28,441 bases of DNA from DAOVFN01 sp964484305. Lineage in GTDB: Archaea; Aenigmatarchaeota; Aenigmatarchaeia; QMZP01. The position numbers and the translations under genes are program-made. The notes under the pieces were generated by a model. The model was not told the DNA's origin, made no database searches, and worked only from the letters and a program-made list of their open reading frames with translations. The stretch spans positions 1 to 28,441 of the forward strand of contig CAZAEI010000014.1 in the NCBI GenBank assembly GCA_964484305.1. Reading direction: 5' to 3'. Below, one piece after another: positions 23,383-28,441 of this stretch; position 1 is the stretch's first letter; each line of letters starts with the position of its first letter.

Positions 23383-23619
23383 CTACTTTCCTACCACGAT
23401 TCTGTAGTAGGTCGAGTACCCTGCTGTCTGGGATTTCCGGGTGATCCTTACAACGTCCCTTGGTTTGGCTTCCAGGTTCTTCAGGGCCGGATCCAAAAGC
23501 AGTATCTTAGGCAACTCCTTCTCTGTCACTCCCAATCTCTCGAGAAGTTCTTGCTTTTCTAGTTTGGTGAGAATTTCATGCTTCGGAACAAGCTTATGCA
23601 GGGAAATGTCAACTGTAAT
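23383..23619 (-). CDS. rpoH: RNA polymerase subunit H, non-canonical start
   Basis: Small archaeal RNA polymerase subunit, equivalent to the C-terminal part of eukaryotic RPB5. The hallmark LVPKHEIL (residues 10-17), ELPKILLLDPALKNLEAKPRDVV and RITRKSQTAGYSTYYRIVV are all present, and 78 aa is the family length. It is placed just before rpoB as in other archaea. The frame has no ATG, GTG or TTG at its N-terminus: it is open from a TAA 24 nt upstream, and the family start falls at ATT 23619 (ITVDISLHKLVPKH), with GGTGGT close upstream. Either ATT is the start codon or the sequence has an error or frameshift near 23620-23650, where an out-of-frame ATG occurs. Confidence 0.93.
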   Translation of the reverse strand: MTVDISLHKLVPKHEILTKLEKQELLERLGVTEKELPKILLLDPALKNLEAKPRDVVRITRKSQTAGYSTYYRIVVGK

Positions 23620-23660
23620 AAGACCACCCTTAACGCCCCTTTACCACCATTGCGTGATAT

Positions 23661-23671
23661 AATATATATAT
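23661..23671 (-). promoter_or_regulatory. TATA box for the rpoH-B-A'-A'' transcript
   Basis: ATATATATT on the minus strand predicts a start near 23641, about 20 nt before the ATT start of rpoH, leaving room for the GGTGGT site. A second TATA-like run, TATATATA, lies at 23679-23686 and may serve either strand. Confidence 0.5.
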
Positions 23672-23880
23672 CTGGTTGTATATATAGTTTACTCTAAAGG
23701 CGCTTATGAAACTCTATATGGACCGAAAGATTTATAAAGCTTTTTATTTAACTCGGGAATTTGGGTTAAAATGTCTGTTTCCGGGGGATGCTTACCTGAG
23801 CTGCTTCCTTTGGAGGGCGAGCGAAATGGAGAGTCTTACTTGAACCGCCTTCCCTTTGAGGGCGGGCGAAATAAAAAGGC
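23672..23880. other. Gap between rpoH promoter and TrmB-like gene
   Basis: This stretch holds several TATA-like runs (23679-23686, about 23730-23737), a 45-codon plus-strand frame from ATG 23706 to TGA 23843 (begins MKLYMDRKIYKAFYL) whose ATG lies about 24 nt after a TATA box, and repeats from 23791. The frame has no recognisable family and may be chance. Confidence 0.3.
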
Positions 23881-23900
23881 TTACTTGAACCGCTTTCCCT
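23791..23900. repeat. Imperfect 44-45-bp tandem repeats at the 3' end of the TrmB-like gene
   Basis: Units start at 23791, 23835 and 23880 (each with CTTAC-TGA-C-GC...TTCC-TTTG-AGGGCG-GCGAAAT); the third, shortened one is the last codons of the TrmB-like gene with its TAA stop. The two extra copies lie downstream of the stop and repeat the AAG-TAA ending. A short CCCT-TTG-AGGG hairpin sits in the unit. Confidence 0.7.
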
Positions 23901-24732
23901 GCCTTGCCATGATGAGGCCCTGGGGCCTCTCGCCCCTCCACCAGAAAACGTCAAAGTATGTCTTTACCATGTTAACTATTATGGGGTTCCCAGTGGCGAT
24001 GCAGTCGTACATGAACATCTCGTCTGTACCGGGCTCGCCGTAATGGTCACCTATCTTTACCCCTGGCCTGGGTATCTTGGATACCATGTGAGCCATCCTG
24101 CTGTCTATGATGTCGCCGCTGAGGCCCTTGACATCCCATCCCCGGACCTCTGCGCCTATTTTAAGGAGTTCCTTGACCGTGTCTGTGGTCTTTTCATTCA
24201 GGTTGATTAGGACCTTGGCTGTGACGCCGTTGCCCATCTTGCCTGCCAGGACCTTCCTGAACCTGGGGAACCAGCTGAAATCATCGCTGAAACACAGTAT
24301 TTCCTTCCCGGATTTCTTTTCCTCGTCAGCAATTCTCCTTATCGCGGTCTCCCTCCCCTTGAATATCCAGATGTCCTTCCTGACCTCATCCACGTACTTG
24401 GGAGCGCTTCTGGGGACAGCCTGCTTGATCTGCTTTATTATTGTCGCTGACCTCTCTATCTCCTGCTGCAGGAGCCGCTTCTTCTCCTCCAGGATGTTTG
24501 AGAGCGCATCTACTGCGATAAGCCTGTACCTCTTTGGCCTGGTGTTCAGGACGGTTACCAGGCCCCGTTTCTGAAGGGAGCCCATGGTCTCGTACACCCT
24601 GGTGAGGGGTATCCTGGCCCTCTTGCTTATCTGATCGGCGCTGCATACCCCGCTATGGACAATGGTCGTGAAGGCCTTGGCCTCGTACTCCTTCATGCCT
24701 ATGTCCTTCAGAAGTGGCTCAATGCTTTCCAT
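23881..24732 (-). CDS. TrmB-family transcriptional regulator
   Basis: 283 aa from ATG 24732. The N-terminal winged helix is typical of TrmB (LKDIGMKEYEAKAFTTIVHSG, the recognition helix KRARIPLTRVYETMGSLQKRGLV and the wing RPKRYRLIAV; about 5-75). It is followed by a helical coiled segment (EEKKRLLQQEIERSATIIKQIKQ, about 82-105) and a C-terminal alpha/beta effector domain of the TrmB type (KDIWIFKGRETAIRRI, ILCFSDDFSWFPRF). TrmB proteins bind sugars or other metabolites and control promoters; no ligand can be named here. A GTG at 24741 could add three residues. TATA-like boxes at 24759-24767 and 24802-24809, the latter inside an inverted repeat, may control it. Confidence 0.9.
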   Translation of the reverse strand: MESIEPLLKDIGMKEYEAKAFTTIVHSGVCSADQISKRARIPLTRVYETMGSLQKRGLVTVLNTRPKRYRLIAVDALSNILEEKKRLLQQEIERSATIIKQIKQAVPRSAPKYVDEVRKDIWIFKGRETAIRRIADEEKKSGKEILCFSDDFSWFPRFRKVLAGKMGNGVTAKVLINLNEKTTDTVKELLKIGAEVRGWDVKGLSGDIIDSRMAHMVSKIPRPGVKIGDHYGEPGTDEMFMYDCIATGNPIIVNMVKTYFDVFWWRGERPQGLIMARQGKRFK

Positions 24733-24788
24733 ATACCGCACCCAAATCCAGAATGAATCCTATACAATCCCCCCGTGGGTTAACTATC

Positions 24789-24842
24789 TTTGGCCCGCCT
24801 CTTTATAAACTTAACTGTTCTTTCGTGAATTCCAGGGCCAAA
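24789..24842. promoter_or_regulatory. Inverted repeat around a TATA box upstream of the TrmB-like gene
   Basis: TTTGGCCC (24789-24796) and GGGCCAAA (24835-24842) are perfect 8-bp inverted arms 38 bp apart, enclosing a TATA box (GTTTATAAAG on the minus strand, about 24802-24809). The layout suits regulator binding or looping at the TrmB-like gene's promoter, but could equally be an RNA stem in the tRNA-Lys trailer. Confidence 0.35.
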
Positions 24843-24885
24843 ACTGACCGAAATCATATAATGGATGGGCCCGGAGGGATTCGAA

Positions 24886-24916
24886 TTCGTGGGATACAAG
24901 GTTTCCCTTATATCCT
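24886..24916 (-). other. tRNA-Lys intron 2, position 53/54 (31 nt)
   Basis: Splits the T stem from the T loop. The bulge-helix-bulge is excellent: central helix CGTG/CACG (4 bp), 3-nt bulges GGA and AAT, and a 10-bp inner stem GGATATAAGG/CCTTGTATCC with a GAAA loop. Cutting after the second base of each bulge gives a T arm of exactly normal length. Confidence 0.88.
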
Positions 24917-24932
24917 CCCACGACACCCGGGT

Positions 24933-25038
24933 TTCCTCTCACTGACCCTTTTTACGGGAGCTGACGCTTCCTCAAAAAGCGTCAATGGAAAAACATCCAA
25001 ACTCCATTACAAGGGTCTCGACGCTTTTAACGCTTGGC
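24933..25038 (-). other. tRNA-Lys intron 1, position 37/38 (106 nt)
   Basis: Canonical position, one base after the anticodon. The bulge-helix-bulge forms from the anticodon stem, helix CTTT/GAGG (with G-U pairs) and bulges TAG and AAA. The intron is itself structured: GACGCTT...AAGCGTC, AATGGA...TCCATT, and a long-range GACCCTT/AAGGGTC. Confidence 0.88.
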
Positions 25039-25120
25039 TAAAAGCCCGGTGCTCTAACCAGACTGAGCTACGGGCCCATCACATAAATACCAGCCTGGCC
25101 CTTCATTTGTTGTCACCCAA

Positions 25121-25131
25121 GCTTATAAATC
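25121..25131 (-). promoter_or_regulatory. TATA box for tRNA-Lys
   Basis: GATTTATAAGC on the minus strand, about 49 bp before the first tRNA base. Confidence 0.5.
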
Positions 25132-25375
25132 CCTCTGGGTTGTGGAGAAAAAATAAGCGCCCGGGCCGGGCAACGGGGTTCAAATTAGGTTCCGCAACAA
25201 TCTGTAATGAAATCTTGTAAACAAGCTTTATAAACATAAACAAGATCAGTTATGTCTGTGAAATGTCCGTTAATACACCTCTACCCCCAGGTCCTGTAAA
25301 GCAGTAGGTGGAAAGATGTATAAACTTGCATGCAGCATAGTCTGGTGAAGCTGTGGCAGGAATGCGAAGGGAAAC
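25132..25375. other. Gap between tRNA-Lys and the DUF2156 gene
   Basis: No gene recognised. It contains a TATA box CTTTATAAA (25226-25234) about 22 nt before an ATG that opens a 15-codon frame (25252-25299, MSVKCPLIHLYPQVL), and another TATA-like run near 25317-25325. These may be chance or mark a short transcript. Confidence 0.3.
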
Positions 25376-25385
25376 CATATTTAAT
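25376..25385 (+). promoter_or_regulatory. TATA box that fixes the start of the DUF2156 gene
   Basis: CATATTTAAT centred about 25 nt before ATG 25405: a leaderless arrangement. It rules out the in-frame upstream ATG at 25330, which would lie before the transcript start. Confidence 0.65.
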
Positions 25386-25404
25386 ATCAAAACATACCTT
25401 TATC

Positions 25405-26457
25405 ATGACTGAAGAAAGGGAAATTGTAAGGGAATTGCTGAAAAAGCATGGGTATAATTCAGCGTCATACAACATTCTGAAAGAAGACAAACAGTACTTC
25501 TTCAGTCAGAAGGGCATTGAGGGAGTCATTGCTTATGTGGATGTGGCTGACGTTTATCTGGCAGCAGGCGATGCAGTTTGTTCGGATTCGGACATGATTC
25601 ATTTTGTCCACGAATTCAGGAAATTCTGTAAGAAGAGCGGAAAGGTCTGCTGCTTCCAGGCAGTCAGCAAAAAATTCAGGGATGTTCTTGACCTTATGGG
25701 TTTCGGTTTTTTCAAAATAGGCGAGGAGCCTTTCTTTGACCTGAATGCATGGGCTATGGCTGGTCAGAAATTCAAGGATGTCAGGAACAATATAAACCAT
25801 GCAAAGAGGGAAGGATTCTCGGTAATTGAATACAGGCCTCTGGAGGTAAGAGTTCCCAAGCATGAGAGGCAGATGAACCAACTTTCTAAAAAATGGCTCG
25901 AGGAAAAGAAGACAGGAGAGTTCTCATTCCTCGTCGGTTCTGTCTCTCTGAAGAATCCTGGAGAAAGAAAATATTTTTTGGTGCTTAACAGAAGAGATTC
26001 CGTGGAAGCTTTCATAATATGTGTTCCCTTCCATGCAAGAAAGGGGATTTACCTAGACATCATGAGAAGAAAGGAAAAGCCAGAAAGAGGCACGACAGAG
26101 CTTCTGATTACAGAGACTTTCCGGATTCTCAAAGAGCAGGGATATTCGCTTGCAAGTCTTGGTGCTGCCCCCTTGGCTGACGTAACGACTGACGAGGAGA
26201 AGAAGCAGCTTATACAGCATGCCCTCGACTTTGCTTACCACAACCTGAACTATTTCTACAGGTTCAAGCCTCTTTTCGAATACAAGGAGCAATTCGGGCC
26301 TTCGTTCTGGGAGCCGAAATACATGGCCTACTATCCACCTAACTTCAGGACAAGGTACATATACGCTGTTCTCAAGGCTTATGATCCAAAAGGAATAACG
26401 GATATTGTCTTAAGCAATTTAAGATCAATATGGAAGAGCATAAGGAACAGAGTCTGA
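25405..26457 (+). CDS. DUF2156 / phosphatidylglycerol lysyltransferase-like protein
   Basis: 350 aa, two GNAT-like domains as in the catalytic C-terminal part of bacterial MprF, which moves lysine or alanine from aminoacyl-tRNA to phosphatidylglycerol. Family features: NNINHAKREGFSVIEY (about 134-149, the 'R..lr.a...G' block), ITETFRILKEQGYSLASLGAAPLA (LG-APL block) and YRFKPLFEYKEQFGPSFWEPKYMAYYP (the closing FK-KFGP-W-RY block). No membrane segments, so only the soluble catalytic part is present. Its promoter is next to tRNA-Lys on the opposite strand, which is suggestive if it uses Lys-tRNA, but neither the donor nor the acceptor is shown by the sequence. In archaea the acceptor lipid or peptide is unknown. 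Confidence 0.85.
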   Translation: MTEEREIVRELLKKHGYNSASYNILKEDKQYFFSQKGIEGVIAYVDVADVYLAAGDAVCSDSDMIHFVHEFRKFCKKSGKVCCFQAVSKKFRDVLDLMGFGFFKIGEEPFFDLNAWAMAGQKFKDVRNNINHAKREGFSVIEYRPLEVRVPKHERQMNQLSKKWLEEKKTGEFSFLVGSVSLKNPGERKYFLVLNRRDSVEAFIICVPFHARKGIYLDIMRRKEKPERGTTELLITETFRILKEQGYSLASLGAAPLADVTTDEEKKQLIQHALDFAYHNLNYFYRFKPLFEYKEQFGPSFWEPKYMAYYPPNFRTRYIYAVLKAYDPKGITDIVLSNLRSIWKSIRNRV

Positions 26458-26496
26458 TAGAGATTTGTAATTGATTGTGAAATGAATCTGGAATAT

Positions 26497-26506
26497 GTTT
26501 ATATTC
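26497..26506 (+). promoter_or_regulatory. TATA box ahead of a 12-codon basic ORF
   Basis: GTTTATATTC about 25 nt before the GGAGGTGA at 26528-26535. Confidence 0.45.
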
Positions 26507-26540
26507 AAGATATGCGCCTTTATGCATGGAGGTGAATGAA

Positions 26541-26579
26541 ATGAAAGCCCCAAAGAAGAAGAGGTCAACAAAGATGTAG
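26541..26579 (+). CDS. Possible 12-aa Lys-rich micropeptide
   Basis: MKAPKKKRSTKM then TAG. Preceded by a consensus ribosome site GGAGGTGA with 5-nt spacing and a TATA box, the strongest initiation context in the window for so short a frame. Seven of its twelve residues are Lys or Arg, reminiscent of tiny ribosomal proteins such as eL41, but it is shorter and not clearly homologous. It could also be the start of a gene broken by a nonsense change; the frame beyond the TAG is open but looks like chance antisense of the CBS gene. Confidence 0.4.
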   Translation: MKAPKKKRSTKM

Positions 26580-26687
26580 AATGATCCTTCTCTAACTGGC
26601 GTGCCGGGGATGGCCGCCGGGCCAAGTCAAACAAATGGGTGTTTGTTCCGGCTATTGTTCCTTTTGGGCTCTTCGGCATTCATATTT

Positions 26688-27770
26688 CTATTGGAAATTC
26701 TGGAACCTTTCCTTTCTCTTTATTACATTTCCCTCAACCTTGACAAGGGAATCGTGCAGAACCCTTTCCAGCTTCCAGCCATGCTCTTCAGAAACAAACA
26801 GCCCCCTGTTTGTTGCCATCTTAACCTTTACAGAATACTTCACACCAGGGCCTGATTCCTTATACCTTTTGATATGGATTCCCATGCTGTCCACTGTAAG
26901 GAATTTCTGAATTTTTTTAAGAAAAATGCCTGCAGCATTTTCCGCTAAAGAATTTGAAAATCCGTCTTCATCTGAGACTCCTGTTATGCTAACGTATGTC
27001 CCTCTGATTTTAGTGCCGATTGCCTTGATTATGTCCTTCCTGGTTATTATTCCCTCTATTTCTCCCATGTTTCCAACAACTGCCATGGTTTGGTTTTCCC
27101 TTACCATTAGGTCTATCAGGTCGCGGATTCCTGAATCAGCTCTTACGGACAGGAAGTTCTTCCTCATAACAGAAACTGAAGCGATTATGTTGCTCTCGAT
27201 ATCTTCCATTACAGTGGTCCTTTCTTCAGGCTTAAGAACAGTCCTTAGAAGCACGAACTCCCCGATTATACCAAGGGGCTTCCTGTTTTCAATAACAGGC
27301 AGGCCTGACACATTGAGCTCCCTCATCATCGATTTGGCTGTTTTAAGGTCGTCTTCTGGGCCAATGCAGTATGGAAAAGTCATGACATTCTTGGCGACCA
27401 ACAGCCTAATCCTTGGATCATTTCTTATGCTTCTAAACATCCCTCGCCAAGTGAAAAGTCTTATTTCCTTACCGGTCACTACAGGAACTGCTCTATGATC
27501 ACTGGAAGATAGATGATTAATGGCCTCGGTTAATGATGTGCCAGAAGGGATTGGTCTAATCTTCGTCACAAACTGCGATATATTTGTCTTGTCAGGATTG
27601 GCAATATTCCTCTTAGAGAGGCTTCTTGCAAACAGCATTCCGATGTATTTATCATTCTTTGTAACAATTACTTCCCTGGAGCCAGATCTTATCATCCTTG
27701 ACGCAACCTTGCTCACATTCTCATTGGCATCTGCACTTACAGGAATCTCGAGCAAATCAGTTAACTGCAT
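26688..27770 (-). CDS. Four-CBS-domain protein with possible HPF-like C-terminal domain
   Basis: 360 aa from ATG 27770, which has GGAGGTT upstream; a GTG at 27794 would add eight residues. Two CBS pairs (Bateman modules) run from about 1 to 250, with recurring 'v...msr.v.v.d..g...G.it..d' units (SREVIVTKNDKYIGML, VAKNVMTFPYCIG, SGLPVIENRKPLGIIGEFVLL, MAVVGNMGEIEGIITRKDII). CBS pairs bind adenine nucleotides. The last ~95 residues (GIHIKRY...VKYSVKVKMATNRGLFVSEEHGWKLERVLHDSLVKVEGNVIKRKERF) have the strand-strand-helix pattern of ribosome-hibernation (HPF/RaiA) proteins. That link is by pattern only. TATA-like ATTAAATAATATT lies at 27795-27807. Confidence 0.85.
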   Translation of the reverse strand: MQLTDLLEIPVSADANENVSKVASRMIRSGSREVIVTKNDKYIGMLFARSLSKRNIANPDKTNISQFVTKIRPIPSGTSLTEAINHLSSSDHRAVPVVTGKEIRLFTWRGMFRSIRNDPRIRLLVAKNVMTFPYCIGPEDDLKTAKSMMRELNVSGLPVIENRKPLGIIGEFVLLRTVLKPEERTTVMEDIESNIIASVSVMRKNFLSVRADSGIRDLIDLMVRENQTMAVVGNMGEIEGIITRKDIIKAIGTKIRGTYVSITGVSDEDGFSNSLAENAAGIFLKKIQKFLTVDSMGIHIKRYKESGPGVKYSVKVKMATNRGLFVSEEHGWKLERVLHDSLVKVEGNVIKRKERFQNFQ

Positions 27771-27877
27771 ATCCAAACCTCCCTTAAATCGCACAATATT
27801 ATTTAATGCTTGGATTCAGTTACCCTGATTTCCATGCCCTTCTCTTATTATCGTCTTTCTTAGGGAGCATTACAAAG

Positions 27878-28333
27878 TCATTTGACCTTCACTTCCACCT
27901 CTTTCTTCCTTTCCTGCTTGGTCTTCTTCATGTTGATTTCGAGGACTCCTTTACTGTATGTGGCTTCTGTAGTTTCAGGGTTCACGCTTACAGGAAGTTT
28001 CATGAATCTGCTGAAGCCAGCATAAGTCCTCTCAAGTTTCTTGTACTCCTTGCCTTCCTCTCTCTTCAAGGATTTTGATTCAGCCTTTATCTCAAGCGTG
28101 TCCTCTGTGACGCTAATCTTTATGTCTTCCTTGTTGAGACCAGGCATTTCTGCGCTTACAACGATTCTCCCATTATTCTCTACCATATTGACAGGGGGTT
28201 CTCTCCACCCCGATTCAGTCAATGATTTTGAAGTGAACGAGCTTTTCGCAAAGAATTCACCGAACATCTTGTCGATGGCTCTCTGCATTCTTCTCATCTC
28301 TTCAAAAGGATCTTTCCATGACACATCAATCAC
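27878..28333 (-). CDS. hsp20: Hsp20 / alpha-crystallin small heat-shock protein
   Basis: ATP-independent chaperone that holds unfolding proteins. 151 aa with an N-terminal Met/Phe-rich arm (PFEEMRRMQRAIDKMFGEFF), then the alpha-crystallin domain from PPVNMVENNGRIVVSAEMPGLNKEDIKI to the hallmark KGVLEI near the end; the C-terminus VEVKVK may act in place of the I-x-I motif. Start GTG 28333 lies about 25 nt after a TATA box (28353-28364), a leaderless arrangement; GTG 28324 is an alternative. The CBS gene follows on the same strand after 107 bp. Confidence 0.96.
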   Translation of the reverse strand: MIDVSWKDPFEEMRRMQRAIDKMFGEFFAKSSFTSKSLTESGWREPPVNMVENNGRIVVSAEMPGLNKEDIKISVTEDTLEIKAESKSLKREEGKEYKKLERTYAGFSRFMKLPVSVNPETTEATYSKGVLEINMKKTKQERKKEVEVKVK

Positions 28334-28352
28334 TCCCTTCCGATTCTCAAAC

Positions 28353-28364
28353 GCTTATATATGA
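28353..28364 (-). promoter_or_regulatory. TATA box for hsp20
   Basis: ATATATAAGCG on the minus strand, about 25 nt before the GTG at 28333. Nothing recognisable follows from 28365 to the right edge apart from a GGAGGG near 28435. Confidence 0.6.
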
Positions 28365-28441
28365 ATTCAGCTAAAATAATTCCAAGGAAGGGGGAACGGA
28401 AATCAACCGAACAATTGCTCATTAGAGACTGCATGGAGGGA

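Larger units (their letters stand above)
24866..25077 (-). tRNA. tRNA-Lys(UUU) with two introns
   Basis: Transcribed from 25077 to the discriminator A at 24866; no CCA is encoded. Acceptor GGGCCCG/CGGGCCC pairs perfectly; D arm GCTC...GG...GAGC; anticodon stem CCGGG/CCCGG; loop CTTTTAA with anticodon TTT at 25042-25040; variable region GTGTC; T loop TTCGAAT. Removing 24933-25038 and 24886-24916 leaves a standard 75-nt tRNA. The T stem GTGGG/CCCTC has one U-U mismatch (positions 50-64). A TATA box (GATTTATAAGC, 25121-25131) lies about 49 bp upstream. Confidence 0.95.

Noticed and set aside
23771..24043. Plus-strand 90-codon ORF across the repeats and the end of the TrmB-like gene
   Set aside because: Mostly antisense to a confidently identified gene; its repeated YLNR-type peptide is a by-product of the DNA repeat.
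25252..25299. 15-codon ORF (MSVKCPLIHLYPQVL) after a TATA box
   Set aside because: Promoter spacing fits, but the frame is too short and TATA-like runs are common in this gap; kept only as a note on the gap.
26541..26855. Readthrough of the TAG after MKAPKKKRSTKM (pyrrolysine-like) into the following open frame
   Set aside because: The downstream frame becomes antisense to the CBS gene, resembles no protein family, and no stem-loop signal was seen after the TAG.

Overview
The window is archaeal chromosome. It carries a fused RNA polymerase B subunit with separate A' and A'' subunits, RpoH, the archaeal/eukaryotic ribosomal protein eL32, a type II methionine aminopeptidase, TATA boxes about 25 nt ahead of several starts (leaderless transcripts), GGAGGTGA-type ribosome sites elsewhere, and a tRNA with bulge-helix-bulge introns. 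The large secreted Cys-rich proteins with 'CGN.IC..GE' and MopE-type modules, the broken-up ribosomal protein operons and the many tiny genes suggest an uncultivated, DPANN-like lineage. That placement is inference; the phylum cannot be fixed by eye.

Layout. 1-684: tail of a membrane protein, then two small unknown genes on the minus strand. 897-2567: compact plus-strand operon of map, a Nudix hydrolase and a one-domain alkylguanine transferase. 2630-11475: a four-gene plus-strand surface-protein operon made of a 1217-aa Cys-rich secreted protein, a 79-aa membrane anchor, a 1384-aa gingipain-like (C25) protease and a membrane-anchored partner. 11496-13309: an AAA ATPase/nuclease gene lying between a 59-bp copy of the 3' end of a small zinc-ribbon gene and the intact gene. 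13441-23619: minus-strand information-processing block in transcription order rpoH, rpoB, rpoA', rpoA'' (with a LAGLIDADG intein), uL6, eL32. 23881-24732: TrmB-like regulator. 24866-25077: tRNA-Lys(UUU) with two introns. 25405-26457: a phosphatidylglycerol-lysyltransferase-like (DUF2156) protein. 26688-28333: a four-CBS protein and an Hsp20 chaperone.

From about 6815 to about 13050 the DNA is visibly more AT-rich than both sides. The left edge falls inside the protease gene and the right edge beside a stranded 28-codon membrane-protein tail. This looks like a cassette exchange at a surface-protein locus. The other notable signals are the doubly interrupted tRNA-Lys, three perfect 48-bp repeats ahead of rpoA' that each carry a hairpin, a Shine-Dalgarno site and a micro-ORF, the Lys/Ala/Pro tail on RpoA'', and an rpoH that has no ATG, GTG or TTG start.
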